DNA of 64,000 nt from Leyella stercorea (GCF_019052365.1 NZ_JAHQUY010000005.1:7476-71475); one strand, 5' to 3'; shown: positions 1 through 9,174, counted from the first letter of the stretch. The notes: generated from the letters alone by a model not told the origin. A program made the numbers and translations.

Positions 1-381
1 GAGGTTGACACGGTCGAGACACTCCTGGGCGCGGCGCACACGCTCGCGGTAGTTCATTGAAGAGAACATGTCGAGCGGGAACATCACGTTCTCCAGCACG
101 TTGAGCGAGTCGAAGAGCGCTGCGCTTTGGAATATCATGCCCATTTCGCGGCGCATGAACACCTTCTCCTGCTTTGTCATAGCCACGAAGTTGCGTCCGT
201 CGTAGAGCACCTCGCCGCTTGTAGGCGTGAGCAGTCCCACGAGGTTCTTCATCAGCACGGTCTTTCCCGAACCGCTCTGTCCGATGATGAGATTCGTCTT
301 GCCGTCCTCGAAGACGGCGTTGATGTCTTTCAGCACTTCCTTGTCGCCGAATGACTTATATAAGTGTTTTACTTCTATCAT
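1..381 (-). CDS. mlaF: MlaF-type ABC transporter ATPase (3' part outside the window)
   Basis: ATP-binding subunit of an MCE/Mla phospholipid transporter at the inner membrane; it would power lipid movement through the MlaE permease. The 127 visible codons start with MIEVKHLYKSFG and contain a Walker A motif (GQSGSGKT, residues 34-41) and the Q-loop region (MIFQSAALFDSLNV, around residue 82). The signature motif and Walker B lie beyond the window edge, so the gene is cut by the window, not broken. It follows mlaE on the same strand, the usual MlaE-MlaF order. The 197-bp gap between them is unusually long for this pair and is filled with GTTGAGRT repeats. Family identity is firm; the exact lipid and direction of transport cannot be read from the sequence. 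Confidence 0.88.
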   Translation of the reverse strand, partial: MIEVKHLYKSFGDKEVLKDINAVFEDGKTNLIIGQSGSGKTVLMKNLVGLLTPTSGEVLYDGRNFVAMTKQEKVFMRREMGMIFQSAALFDSLNVLENVMFPLDMFSSMNYRERVRRAQECLDRVNL

Positions 382-385
382 ATTG

Positions 386-560
386 TGTTGAGGTGTTGAG
401 ATGTTGAGGTGTTGAGATGTTGAGGTGTTGAGATGTTGAGGTGTTGAGATGTTGAGGTGTTGAGTTGTTGAGGTGTTGAGATTTGTTGTTAGGGTGGTAA
501 TGTCACCACCTCACCATCTCACCACAACAACTTCATTTTTCACCACATCACCATCTCACC
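386..560. repeat. GTTGAGRT repeat tract (family A), mlaE-mlaF gap
   Basis: About a dozen 8-bp units (GTTGAGGT/GTTGAGAT on the plus strand) run from about 386 to 482, directly before the mlaF start codon. In the mRNA sense they read as C/A-rich CAACACCTCAAC. Beyond about 505 the orientation flips (TAATGTCACCACCTCACC), followed by two copies of ACCATCTCACCACAACAACT. The same family occurs before four other genes and inside two coding regions in this window. Confidence 0.9.
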
Positions 561-578
561 ACAACAACTTCATTTTGC

Positions 579-1325
579 TTAGCTGAGCAGCTGAGTGAGG
601 AATACGTCCGAGAACAATATCAATACACTTGAGCAGACCACAGCGTCGGTACTCGCTTTGCCTACTTCCACCGATCCGCCTTCGACTGTGTAGCCGAAGA
701 AGCTCGACACGCTCGAAATGATGAACGCGAAGACAAGACTCTTGATGATACTCATCCACATGAACCACGCATTGAACGAGTGCTGCAGACCCAGCGTCAG
801 GTCTTCGGGCGAAAGGATGTGTCCGATGTACGCCGTGCCGTAGGCGCCGAGAATACCCGTGGCTGAAGAGAAGATGACGAGGAACGGCATCAGCGTCACC
901 AGTCCCAGTATCTTCGGCAGGATGAGATAGTTGGCGGAGTTGACGCCCATTATCTCCAATGCGTCAATCTGCTGCGTCACGCGCATCGTGCCCAGCTCCG
1001 AGGCGATGTTGGAGCCCACCTTGCCGGCAAGAATAAGACACATGATGCTTGAAGAGAACTCCAAGAGCAGAATCTCGCGCGTGGTGTAGCCCGACACCCA
1101 TCGAGGCATCCACGGACTCTGGATGTTCAGCTTCATCTGGATGCAGATTACGGCACCGATGAAGAACGAGATGAGCAGCACGATGCCTATGGAGTTGACG
1201 CCGAGCGCAGACATCTCCTTTACGTACTGCTTCAGAAACATGCGCATACGCTCAGGTCGCGCGAAGGAACGGCCCATCAGCATGATGTAGCGCCCCAGTG
1301 TGTTTAAGTATTTTAATATCAACAT
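579..1325 (-). CDS. mlaE: MlaE-type phospholipid transport permease
   Basis: Integral inner-membrane permease of an MCE/Mla lipid transporter, about 248 aa, the usual family length. The start was placed at MLILKYLNTLGRYIML; the 26 upstream in-frame codons are Cys/Tyr-rich and overlap the promoter. Family features seen are several hydrophobic spans and the conserved central stretch with LAGKVGSNIASELGTMRV followed by QIDALEIMGVN, the helix that contacts the ATPase. A -7 box (TACTTTTG on the minus strand) lies at 1363-1370. mlaF follows on the same strand, so the two are probably co-transcribed. lptB diverges on the other side. The C-terminus ends SDVFLTQLLS, complete. Confidence 0.92.
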   Translation of the reverse strand: MLILKYLNTLGRYIMLMGRSFARPERMRMFLKQYVKEMSALGVNSIGIVLLISFFIGAVICIQMKLNIQSPWMPRWVSGYTTREILLLEFSSSIMCLILAGKVGSNIASELGTMRVTQQIDALEIMGVNSANYLILPKILGLVTLMPFLVIFSSATGILGAYGTAYIGHILSPEDLTLGLQHSFNAWFMWMSIIKSLVFAFIISSVSSFFGYTVEGGSVEVGKASTDAVVCSSVLILFSDVFLTQLLS

Positions 1326-1362
1326 AGTTGCGTTCGCTTTATATAATATTGTATTAACGATG

Positions 1363-1370
1363 CAAAAGTA
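1363..1370 (-). promoter_or_regulatory. -7 box of mlaE promoter
   Basis: TACTTTTG on the minus strand, 37 nt before the mlaE start; matches the Bacteroidetes TAnnTTTG box. No clear TTTG was found at the -33 position. Confidence 0.55.
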
Positions 1371-1419
1371 GCAATAAAAAGATAAAAACTCGGCATTGTG
1401 CATAAGTTTTTATGTTTTA

Positions 1420-1453
1420 TTTGTGGGTTTTCTATCAATTTGCACTACCTTTG
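1420..1453 (+). promoter_or_regulatory. lptB promoter
   Basis: TTTG at 1420-1423 and TACCTTTG at 1446-1453, spacing 22 bp, a good match to the Bacteroidetes primary-sigma promoter. The start codon follows 22 nt after the -7 box. Confidence 0.7.
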
Positions 1454-1475
1454 TAGAGTAAATAATAACAAGAAC

Positions 1476-2330
1476 ATGAGTGAAATCGACATAAAGAATG
1501 GTCAGGCGGCAGAAGCTGCTGCAGAGGACAAGCCCCACTGCATGGTGCTGCGCACCGAAGGACTGGTGAAACGATACGGAAAGCGTACCGTTGTCAACAA
1601 TGTGTCTATCAACGTGAAGCAGGGCGAAATCGTAGGTCTGCTCGGACCGAACGGCGCCGGCAAGACAACGTCGTTCTACATGACCACCGGACTCATTGTG
1701 CCCAACGACGGCCACATCTATCTCGACGACAAGGAGATAACCGACTATCCCGTCTACAAGCGAGCACGCGCCGGCATCGGCTATCTGCCGCAGGAGGCAA
1801 GCGTGTTCCGCAAGCTGAGCGTGGAGGACAACATCATGGCGGTGCTCGAGATGACAAAGCTCACGCACCATCAGCAGCTTGAGAAACTCGAAGCGCTCAT
1901 TGCCGACTTCAACCTCGGAAAGGTGCGCAAGAACATGGGCGACCAGCTCTCCGGCGGCGAGCGCCGACGCACCGAGATCGCTCGCTGCCTCGCCATCGAC
2001 CCGAAGTTCATCATGCTCGACGAGCCTTTCGCTGGCGTCGACCCTATCGCCGTAGAGGAGATTCAGCACGTGGTGTGGCGACTGAAGTACCGCAACATCG
2101 GTATTCTCATTACCGACCATAACGTGCAGGAGACGCTCACCATCACCGACCGCGCATACCTGCTCTTCGAAGGACGCATCCTCTTTCAGGGCAACCCCGA
2201 GGAACTGGCGCAGAACCGCATCGTGCGCGAGAAGTATCTCGGCTCGCAGTTCGAACTGAAGAAGAAAGACTTCCAGCTCGTGGACGAACAGAAACGTAAG
2301 CGCGACCGCGACCGCGAACTGCAAGGATAA
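1476..2330 (+). CDS. lptB: LPS export ABC transporter ATPase LptB
   Basis: Cytoplasmic ATPase that drives extraction of lipopolysaccharide from the inner membrane by the LptBFG complex. The 284-aa product has Walker A (GPNGAGKT, residues 57-64), the Q-loop region GYLPQEASVFRKLSV, the signature LSGGERRR and Walker B FIMLDEPFAGVDP, all typical of LptB rather than of generic ABC proteins. The start at MSEIDIKNG was chosen because it follows the promoter; the longer in-frame start lies upstream of the -33 box. There is an acidic N-terminal extension of about 22 residues and a basic C-terminal tail rich in KRKRDRDR, both beyond the enterobacterial core. It diverges from mlaE, placing two envelope lipid systems side by side. 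Confidence 0.92.
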   Translation: MSEIDIKNGQAAEAAAEDKPHCMVLRTEGLVKRYGKRTVVNNVSINVKQGEIVGLLGPNGAGKTTSFYMTTGLIVPNDGHIYLDDKEITDYPVYKRARAGIGYLPQEASVFRKLSVEDNIMAVLEMTKLTHHQQLEKLEALIADFNLGKVRKNMGDQLSGGERRRTEIARCLAIDPKFIMLDEPFAGVDPIAVEEIQHVVWRLKYRNIGILITDHNVQETLTITDRAYLLFEGRILFQGNPEELAQNRIVREKYLGSQFELKKKDFQLVDEQKRKRDRDRELQG

Positions 2331-2408
2331 ACAACCGGCTTGGCGACTCACGCTACACGCATTTTTCAATAGTAAATAGACAAGAACTTTAAGGCATAAC
2401 CAATAGAC

Positions 2409-2963
2409 ATGAAGATATTATTCGTTTCTGATATTCACGGTTGTCTGCCAACGCTGCAGCAAGTGCTCAGCTTCTACGACCGCGAACACTACGACATGCT
2501 CTGCATTCTGGGCGACATACTCAACTACGGACCGCGCAACCGCATTCCCGAAGGCATCGACCCGAAAGGCATCGTCGAACTGCTCAACGCTCGCAAGCAC
2601 AACATCATAGCCGTGCGCGGCAATTGCGACGCAGAGGTAGACCAGATGTTGCTCCAGTTCCCGATAATGGCAGACTACGCCCTCGTCGTAGACGGCACAC
2701 AGCGCTTCTTCCTCACACACGGACACGTATACAACGAGCAGAACCGTCCAACGTTCAAGCACGACATATTCATCTACGGACACACCCATCTCTGGAAGCT
2801 CGAAGAGACGGAGCAGGGCGACGTGGTGTGCAATCTCGGCTCTATAACCTTCCCCAAAGGCGGCAACGAACCCACTTTCGCCACCTACGACGACGGCGTG
2901 ATGCGCGTGCGCAGAATGGACGGAACCGTGCTGCGGGAGCTTGTTAAAAAAACAAATTTTTGA
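2409..2963 (+). CDS. yfcE: YfcE-family metallophosphodiesterase
   Basis: Cytoplasmic calcineurin-like metallophosphoesterase of 184 aa, the normal family length. All metal-site motifs are visible in order: DIHG (residues 8-11), GDILNYGP (about 36-43), GNCD (about 73-76), THGH (about 105-108) and GHTH (about 124-127). YfcE hydrolyses model phosphodiesters; its physiological substrate is unknown even in Escherichia coli, so only the chemistry can be stated. It lies 78 bp after lptB on the same strand and could share its transcript. The stop codon is followed by the probable trigger factor promoter. Confidence 0.88.
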   Translation: MKILFVSDIHGCLPTLQQVLSFYDREHYDMLCILGDILNYGPRNRIPEGIDPKGIVELLNARKHNIIAVRGNCDAEVDQMLLQFPIMADYALVVDGTQRFFLTHGHVYNEQNRPTFKHDIFIYGHTHLWKLEETEQGDVVCNLGSITFPKGGNEPTFATYDDGVMRVRRMDGTVLRELVKKTNF

Positions 2964-2995
2964 CCTTTATATTCTCTATTTACATTATTAATGTG

Positions 2996-3003
2996 TAATT
3001 TTG
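2996..3003 (+). promoter_or_regulatory. -7 box of trigger factor promoter
   Basis: TAATTTTG, followed by a 130-nt leader to the tig start. The -33 region has no TTTG, so only the -7 box is supported. The leader repeats an AAGCTGMAA-like motif (3037-3066) of unknown meaning. Confidence 0.5.
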
Positions 3004-3133
3004 CACTTCCGTGGAGTGCAGCGAATATAAAGACTACAAGCTGAAGCTGCAAAAGCTATAAGCTGAAACGGCAATACGCACTCAGTCAAACCGAATATAA
3101 TAAGTAAAAACAATAAATACAAAAAACAGAAAA

Positions 3134-4495
3134 ATGAACATTTCATTTGAAAATCCCGACAAAGTGAATGGTCTGTTGACTATCACAGTCGAAGAGTCAG
3201 ATTTCCAGGACTCTGTCGAGAAGACACTTAAGGACTACCGCAAGAAGGCTAACATCCCTGGCTTCCGCCCGGGTCAGGCTCCTATGGGTCTCATCAAGCG
3301 CCAGTTCGGTGCATCTGTACGCTACGACGCTGTTAACAAGTTCGTAGGCGAGCAGCTCTACAAATACATCAAGGACAACAATATCCAGATGCTCGGCGAG
3401 CCTCTGCCTTCTGACAAGCAGGAGACTCCGGCTGACATCGAGAAGCCGGCTCCTTACACATTCGTATTCGACATCGCTGTTGCTCCGGAGTTCACAATCA
3501 ACCTCGACGGTCGCAACAAGATCGACTACTACACAATCAAGGCTGACGAGAAGCTCATCAACGAGCAGGTAGACATGTACGCAAGTCGTGCAGGTAGCTA
3601 CTCAAAGGTTGAGGAGTACGACGGCGAGAAGAACGATATGCTCAAGGGCGACCTGCGTGAGCTCGACGCTGAGGGCAACACAAAGGAAGGTGGTATCACC
3701 GTTGAGGCTGCTGTGCTCATGCCTTCATACATCAAGGTTGACGAGCAGAAGGACCTCTTCAAGGGTGCTAAGCTCGGCGACATCATCACATTCAACCCGC
3801 GTAAGGCTTATCCGGAAGGCGAAGCAGAAATCTCTGCTCTCCTCAAGATCGACCGCGAGGTAGCTAAGGAGCTCGAGTCTGACTTCAGCTATCAGATTAC
3901 AGAGATCAGCCGCTACAACAAGGCTGAGATTAACCAGGACCTCTTCGATCAGGTATTCGGCAAGGACGAGGTTAAGAGCGAGGAAGAGTTCCGCAACAAG
4001 ATCGCTGAGTCTCTCAAGCCGCAGCTCGAGACCAACTCTAACTTCAAGTTCCTCCTCGACGTTCGCGAGTACTGCGAGAAGAAGGTAGGCGAGCTCACAT
4101 GGCCTGACGCACTCCTCAAGCGCGTTATGCTCATGAACAACCAGGACAAGGGCGAGGAGTTCGTAGAGAAGAACTACGCTGAGAGCATCAAGCAGCTCGA
4201 GTGGCACCTCATCAAGGAGCAGCTCGTTAAGGCCGCTGAGGTGAAGGTAGAGGACGCTGACATCCGCGAGGCTGCTAAGGAGATGGCTCGCATGCAGTTC
4301 GCTCAGTACGGCATGACAAGCATTCCTGAGGAGTACATCGAGAACTACGCTAACGAGCTTCTCAAGAAGCGCGAGGCTGTAGACAACTTCGTAGAGCGTG
4401 CTATCGACGTGAAGCTTGCAGCTGCACTCAAGAACACCGTAACTCTCAACGAGAAGGAAATCACTCTCGACGAGTTCAACGAAATGATGAAGTAA
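3134..4495 (+). CDS. tig: Trigger factor chaperone
   Basis: Ribosome-bound chaperone that receives nascent polypeptides, 453 aa. The N-terminal ribosome-binding domain has the signature loop GFRPGQAP (about residues 43-50). The C-terminal half is helical and very Lys/Glu-rich, as in the chaperone arms. The central region that holds an FKBP-type prolyl isomerase in proteobacterial trigger factors is short and not clearly recognisable, which appears usual for this phylum. Codon use is strongly biased (AAG, CTC, GCT), suggesting high expression. A strong terminator follows 23 nt after the stop codon. In many Bacteroidetes tig is next to clpP, clpX and recQ; here these genes lie 30 kb away on the other strand. 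Confidence 0.93.
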   Translation: MNISFENPDKVNGLLTITVEESDFQDSVEKTLKDYRKKANIPGFRPGQAPMGLIKRQFGASVRYDAVNKFVGEQLYKYIKDNNIQMLGEPLPSDKQETPADIEKPAPYTFVFDIAVAPEFTINLDGRNKIDYYTIKADEKLINEQVDMYASRAGSYSKVEEYDGEKNDMLKGDLRELDAEGNTKEGGITVEAAVLMPSYIKVDEQKDLFKGAKLGDIITFNPRKAYPEGEAEISALLKIDREVAKELESDFSYQITEISRYNKAEINQDLFDQVFGKDEVKSEEEFRNKIAESLKPQLETNSNFKFLLDVREYCEKKVGELTWPDALLKRVMLMNNQDKGEEFVEKNYAESIKQLEWHLIKEQLVKAAEVKVEDADIREAAKEMARMQFAQYGMTSIPEEYIENYANELLKKREAVDNFVERAIDVKLAAALKNTVTLNEKEITLDEFNEMMK

Positions 4496-4518
4496 TAAGT
4501 CTATTTGATAGATATAAA

Positions 4519-4554
4519 AAATCCCTTGCAGAGCAATCTGCAAGGGATTTTTTT
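4519..4554 (+). terminator. Intrinsic terminator of tig
   Basis: Perfect 14-bp stem (AAATCCCTTGCAGA with its complement), GCAA loop at 4533-4536, followed by a T run. Confidence 0.92.
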
Positions 4555-4585
4555 AATTAGTAATTATTAATTAGTAATTATTAAT

Positions 4586-4713
4586 TGGCTGGTAGATGGC
4601 TGGCAGATGGCTGGCAGATGGGGTCTATCTATCAGCTATCTATCAGCCTTTAACTCTCTACTCAACAACGCGTTACACGCCTGCTGGCAGATATGGTACA
4701 TTTTTTCGCGTTG
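4586..4713. repeat. GGCTGGCAGAT repeats and linked element (family G)
   Basis: Three 11-bp units GGCTGG(T/C)AGAT at about 4587-4619, then, about 60 bp on, an element TGCTGGCAGATATGG followed by ATTTTTTCGCG (about 4682-4713). The same two-part arrangement recurs in inverted orientation at 44427-44555. It fills the gap between tig and the convergent OmpA lipoprotein gene. Confidence 0.75.
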
Positions 4714-4754
4714 ATAGAGTTTTTACATATCCTCTTCTCAACTAAAGACTCTCT

Positions 4755-5630
4755 TTACTCTTTCTCCGGAGCCTTGTCGATAAGGTCCATAAACTGGTCG
4801 AGCTTCGGAGTGATGATAATCTGAGTGCGGCGGTTGCGCTGCTTGCCTACCTCGGTAGAGTTGGTTGTAACGGGGTTGTACTCGCCGCGTCCGCCAGCTG
4901 TGAGGCGCTTCGGGTCTACGCCGTACTTGTTCTGCAGAGCCTGCACCACGCTCGATGCACGCAAGCAAGAGAGGTCCCAGTTGTTGCGGATGTTCTTCAT
5001 TGTAGCCGCACTTGCGTTCACTGGCACATTGTCGGTGTTACCCTCGATGAGTACCTCGTAGTCCTTGTAGTCGGTGATGATCTTCGCAATCTTGCTCAGA
5101 GTCTCCGCAGCGCGGTCGTTGATTTCGTACGAACCGCTCTTGTAGAGCATGTTGTCGGCAAGCGAGATGTACACGACACCCTTGAGCACCTGCACGTCTA
5201 CCTCCTTCATCTCCTCCTTAGAGAGCGAGCGTGTGAGGTTGTTGGTGAGCACCATGTTGAGCGAGTCTGACTTCGACTTCACCTCAACCAAGTGGCGGAT
5301 GTACTGGTTCGACTCGTTGATCTGGTCAACAAGCTTAGAGATATTCACGTTGTTATCGCCAGCGTTGGTCAAACTCTTGTCGAGCGAAGCCTGCAGCGCA
5401 GCATAGTCCTGCTTCTGCTGCTTGAGAAGTTCCTTTGAAGCGTTGAGCTGTTCCTCGAGAGCTGCCACGCGAGCCTTCGATGCAGCGAGGTTTTCCTTAG
5501 CTGTCTGATAGTTGCCTGTGAGTTCTCTGTTTTCGTTCTGGCAGTTTACAAGATCCTTCTTTGATGCGCAGCTTGAGAAAGCGAGCAAGCCTGCGAACAT
5601 CGCGATTGTCAATACGTTTCTTTTCTTCAT
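4755..5630 (-). CDS. OmpA-family peptidoglycan-binding lipoprotein
   Basis: Outer-membrane lipoprotein of 291 aa. The signal peptide ends in a lipobox (LLAFSSC, Cys21). A predicted coiled coil follows at about residues 28-120 (heptads rich in Leu, Ala, Glu, Lys). The C-terminal half is an OmpA/MotB-type domain with the peptidoglycan-contact region IEGNTDNVPV, the stretch NNWDLSCLRASSVVQ, then GGRGEYNPV and QRNRRTQIII. The likely role is tethering the outer membrane to the cell wall through the coiled-coil spacer. It is transcribed alone, convergent with tig, and has its own -7 box at 5673-5680. Confidence 0.88.
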   Translation of the reverse strand: MKKRNVLTIAMFAGLLAFSSCASKKDLVNCQNENRELTGNYQTAKENLAASKARVAALEEQLNASKELLKQQKQDYAALQASLDKSLTNAGDNNVNISKLVDQINESNQYIRHLVEVKSKSDSLNMVLTNNLTRSLSKEEMKEVDVQVLKGVVYISLADNMLYKSGSYEINDRAAETLSKIAKIITDYKDYEVLIEGNTDNVPVNASAATMKNIRNNWDLSCLRASSVVQALQNKYGVDPKRLTAGGRGEYNPVTTNSTEVGKQRNRRTQIIITPKLDQFMDLIDKAPEKE

Positions 5631-5672
5631 ATTCTAAATGTTTTTTATTGTTTTCAAAGTAGCATTTCGGTG

Positions 5673-5680
5673 CAAAGTTA
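5673..5680 (-). promoter_or_regulatory. -7 box of OmpA lipoprotein promoter
   Basis: TAACTTTG on the minus strand, 42 nt before the start codon; no clear -33 box. The rest of the 5631-5912 gap is AT-rich and holds only a weak candidate box (TTATTTTG, 5833-5840) for the divergent GH92 gene. Confidence 0.5.
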
Positions 5681-5912
5681 GCATTTAAACTTCATATCTA
5701 CTACATATAAGATGTTTATATAACTAAAATGTAAAGCCGGTTTAATGTAATTTAACTGTATATGATTGTCGTAGCATGGTGTAAAATGCTATTTTTTTGT
5801 TCTTTTTATAGGGTTATTTCATTTAAAATGCTTTATTTTGCAAATAGTAATGTGTATAACGCATTCTTTATGTGATACGACTAATCAAAACTAAAAACAA
5901 AACATACATCGA

Positions 5913-8171
5913 ATGAAGAACTTGAAGTATATGGCTGTGGCGGCATTGTTGGCGTGCGGAGCGCTCAATGCCTCAGCGAAAGACAACGTAGAGTACGTGG
6001 ATCCGTTCATCGGAACGACTAACTTCAGCATCTGCAACCCGGGCGCTATCCGTCCGCACGGACTGATGTCGGTGGTGCCGTTCAACGTGATGGGATCTGA
6101 CCTCAACGTGCAGGACAAGGACAAGCGCTGGTGGTCGGCGTGCTATGAGTACAACAACAAATACTTCACTGGCTTTGCGCACGTGACGCTCAGCGGCGTG
6201 GGCTGTCCCGAGATGGGCACTCTGCTCACCATGCCTACATCGGGCGAGCTTTGCGTCGACTACCGCAGCTACGGCTCCGAATACAAAAACGAGACGGCGC
6301 GTCCGGGCTATTACAGCACCATGCTTACAAAGTACGGCATCAAGTGCGAGGTGGCGTCTACGATGCGCTCGTCTATTGAACGCTACACCTTCCCGAAGGG
6401 CAAGGGCAACCTGCTTTTCAACCTCGGCAACGGACTCACCAACGAGATTGGCGCTTCGCTGCGCCGCGTCAGCGACACCGAGTTCGAGGGCACACGCCTT
6501 TTAGGCACGTTCTGCTACAACCCGCAGGCGGTGTTCCCGATGTACTTCGTCGTTCGTGTGAGCAAGAAGCCTGAGGCTTACGGCATGTGGAAGAAGCAGC
6601 CGGCTTTCGGCAACGCTCAGGCTCAGTGGGACTCCGACCAGGGCAAGTACAAGCTCTATCCGGGCTACGGTCGCGACATGGCTGGCAACGATATAGGCTA
6701 TTATATGTCGTACGATTGTGCCGAGGGCGATCAGGTGGAAGTGCAGGTAGGCGTGTCGTTCGTGTCTATCGACAACGCTCGCGAGAACCTCAACGCCGAG
6801 CAGAACGGCTTCGAGTTTGAGAAGGTTGTGAAAGAGGGTCACGACGAGTGGGCTCGTACGCTCGACCGCGTCACCGTAGAGGGCGGCACCGAGGACCAAC
6901 GCCGTGTGTTCTACACCGCTCTTTACCACACACAGATTCACCCGACCGTGCTGCAGGACGTCAACGGCGAGTATCCGAAGATGGAAAGCAACGAGAACGG
7001 CAAGACCGCAGGCAATCGCTACACAGTATTTTCGCTGTGGGACACATACCGCAACCTCTCGCAGCTCGAGACATTGCTCTATCCCGACAAGCAGGTGGAC
7101 ATGATCAACTCGATGATTGACATGTACCGCGAGTGGGGCTGGATGCCGAAGTGGGAGTTGTTCTCTCGCGAGACATGGACTATGGAGGGCGACCCTGCCA
7201 TCCCGTACATCACCGACGCTTACATGCGCGGTCTGCGCGGCTTCGACATCAACGAGGCTTACAAGGCGTTCCGCACATCGGCTACTACCGAGGGCAAGAA
7301 CAATCGTATGCGTCCCGATATCGACCCGTACATAGAGCGTGGCTATGTGCCGATGGGCTACTATGCTGCCGATATGTCGGGCGACAACTCCGTGTCGCAC
7401 GCATTGGAGTATTACCTCGCAGACAACGCGCTCTCCATACTTGCCAACGAACTCGGACACAAGACAGACGCCAAGTTGTTCCGCCAGCGCTCTCTCGGCT
7501 ACAAGCACTACTACTCTAAGGAGAGCGGCACGCTGCGCCCGATAACTATGGACGGCAAGTTCCTCTCACCGTTCAACCCCGAGGACGGCTACGACTTCAC
7601 CAATGCGCCGGGCTTCCACGAGGGTTCGGCATGGAACTACACGTTCTACGCTCCGTACGACGTGCTGGGCATGGCTAAGCTCATGGGCGGACAGCGCAAG
7701 TTCTGCGACAAGCTGCAGATGGTGTTCGACAAGGGACTCTACGACCCTGCCAACGAGCCTGACATCGCCTACCCGTACCTCTTCTCCTACTTCAAGGGCG
7801 ACGAGTGGCGCACGCAGAAGACCGTCAGCGAACTGCTCGCAAAGTATTACACAGCGCGTCCGGACGGCATTCCTGGCAATGAAGACACCGGCACGATGTC
7901 GGCTTGGGCTATCTTCTCGATGATTGGTCTCTATCCTGACAACCCTGGCGATCCTTCATACACGCTCACCACTCCGGTGTTCGACAAGGTGACGCTACAT
8001 CTCGATCCGAAGTTCTACCCGCAGGGCGATATCACCATCGAGACCGACCGCACATCTCCGTCGCAGCTCTACATCAAGAGCATGACGCTCGGCGGCAAGA
8101 AGCTCAACGGCTACCGCATCTCGCACAAGCAGCTCGTGGAAGGCAAGACGCTGCGCATGAGTCTGAAGTAA
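5913..8171 (+). CDS. GH92 alpha-mannosidase, secreted
   Basis: Glycoside hydrolase family 92 exo-alpha-mannosidase, 752 aa, the normal length for the family. It begins with a type I signal peptide (cleavage near NASA-KDN) and has no lipobox, so it is probably periplasmic. Family landmarks are YVDPFIGT near the N-terminus, HEGSAWNYTFYAPYD (its Glu matches the proposed general acid) and GNEDTGTMSAWAIFSMIGLYP (acidic residues matching the catalytic base). The family uses calcium and acts on alpha-1,2, 1,3, 1,4 or 1,6 mannosidic bonds in N-glycans or yeast mannan; linkage cannot be told from sequence alone. It has no SusC/SusD neighbour, unlike most GH92 genes. A strong terminator follows. Confidence 0.92.
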   Translation: MKNLKYMAVAALLACGALNASAKDNVEYVDPFIGTTNFSICNPGAIRPHGLMSVVPFNVMGSDLNVQDKDKRWWSACYEYNNKYFTGFAHVTLSGVGCPEMGTLLTMPTSGELCVDYRSYGSEYKNETARPGYYSTMLTKYGIKCEVASTMRSSIERYTFPKGKGNLLFNLGNGLTNEIGASLRRVSDTEFEGTRLLGTFCYNPQAVFPMYFVVRVSKKPEAYGMWKKQPAFGNAQAQWDSDQGKYKLYPGYGRDMAGNDIGYYMSYDCAEGDQVEVQVGVSFVSIDNARENLNAEQNGFEFEKVVKEGHDEWARTLDRVTVEGGTEDQRRVFYTALYHTQIHPTVLQDVNGEYPKMESNENGKTAGNRYTVFSLWDTYRNLSQLETLLYPDKQVDMINSMIDMYREWGWMPKWELFSRETWTMEGDPAIPYITDAYMRGLRGFDINEAYKAFRTSATTEGKNNRMRPDIDPYIERGYVPMGYYAADMSGDNSVSHALEYYLADNALSILANELGHKTDAKLFRQRSLGYKHYYSKESGTLRPITMDGKFLSPFNPEDGYDFTNAPGFHEGSAWNYTFYAPYDVLGMAKLMGGQRKFCDKLQMVFDKGLYDPANEPDIAYPYLFSYFKGDEWRTQKTVSELLAKYYTARPDGIPGNEDTGTMSAWAIFSMIGLYPDNPGDPSYTLTTPVFDKVTLHLDPKFYPQGDITIETDRTSPSQLYIKSMTLGGKKLNGYRISHKQLVEGKTLRMSLK

Positions 8172-8212
8172 TAGCACCTCAGAAAGAAACGCATAACAGT
8201 ATAAACTTAATA

Positions 8213-8252
8213 GGGCGTGCTGGAAGTAGCAACACTTCCAGCACGCCCTTTT
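8213..8252 (+). terminator. Terminator between convergent GH92 and CTD-protein genes
   Basis: Perfect 15-bp GC-rich stem (8213-8227 with 8234-8248), loop AGCAAC, then TTTT on the plus strand. It clearly serves GH92; for the opposite gene the following A/T stretch is weaker. Confidence 0.9.
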
Positions 8253-8271
8253 GCTGTTCAATAGCAGTTGT

Positions 8272-9132
8272 TTAATTCCCTGCAACTATTTTCGTTGTCT
8301 GTCCACCTATTTTTAATATGTATATACCATTGGTAGGTAATATTATGTTGGCGGCTCCTCTTTCTACGACCAACTCTTTAACAAGTTTGCCATCTGCTGA
8401 AAACAGTTCCACTCTTTCCGGCTTACCTATATTGGTTACAGTAACGTTCTTTCCGCTTACAGATGTTTTCAATCCACCAGTAGCCACGTTCTCAACACTT
8501 GTCGTATTGTTAGAATAAATCACTTCACCATTGTAAGATACTTCCATCAATTTTCTTCCAATTCCGTCTACTCCACAACCATTGTTCCATAGCAGACCTA
8601 AGTCTGACGACAGCCCTTTGTACCAGACAAAAGTTCCACAGTCGATACCTTCCAAACTTTCTTGCACGAGCATTTTGTCGAATCCACTGTTTTCGTCTTT
8701 CTGTACGTCCAGACATGTGATGTGCGATTCTCTCAAATTGGGATAGTTATCGATGTTCCATGCGCTGTATACCTCGCAGCTTTCACCTACTTTTAGTCCG
8801 AAATCGTACATCAGATACCATGTATCTTCTGCTGCGTTAGCAGGCTTGAAGTACACTTTATCGCCATCGGTACGTATGTAGGCATATAATTGGGGCTCAG
8901 GTTTGGTTTCTTCATAATAGAATAGTTTCAAGGCTTGGTGCCCGTCAACTGTTTCCGTACCATTTAACTTGGCATACGTGTTGTAGTATACTGTATTGTC
9001 TGCCGATTGAGTTCCACACAATCTCGTTTTCCATGTCGTACCGTCTTTGAAATATGTTTGGGCGGTAGCAAGCATTGGCATTATTGTAAATGCAATCAGT
9101 GCAAATATGTTACGTATAAGTTTTTGTTTCAT
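8272..9132 (-). CDS. Secreted protein with type IX-like C-terminal sorting domain
   Basis: Protein of 286 aa with a clear signal peptide (cleavage after MLATAQ). The central part is not recognised; it has two Cys pairs and many aromatic residues typical of secreted beta-rich proteins. The last about 70 residues look like a Por/type IX secretion C-terminal domain: VTNIGKPERVELFSADG, a run of beta strands, then NGIYILKIGGQTTKIVAGN. Such domains direct secretion through the type IX system and are common in Prevotella. It has its own promoter (9175-9206) and is monocistronic. Function beyond export is unknown. Confidence 0.7.
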   Translation of the reverse strand: MKQKLIRNIFALIAFTIMPMLATAQTYFKDGTTWKTRLCGTQSADNTVYYNTYAKLNGTETVDGHQALKLFYYEETKPEPQLYAYIRTDGDKVYFKPANAAEDTWYLMYDFGLKVGESCEVYSAWNIDNYPNLRESHITCLDVQKDENSGFDKMLVQESLEGIDCGTFVWYKGLSSDLGLLWNNGCGVDGIGRKLMEVSYNGEVIYSNNTTSVENVATGGLKTSVSGKNVTVTNIGKPERVELFSADGKLVKELVVERGAANIILPTNGIYILKIGGQTTKIVAGN

Positions 9133-9174
9133 AGGTAAAATGTTTAAATGTTAATAATAAGTTCGTTTATGTTG

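Noticed and set aside
386..482. Possible CRISPR or origin iterons
   Set aside because: 8-bp simple units without spacers, found before many unrelated genes; no replication gene nearby.
8272..9132. Assignment of the CTD protein as a protease or adhesin
   Set aside because: Only the C-terminal sorting-like domain is recognisable; no catalytic or adhesive motif was seen.
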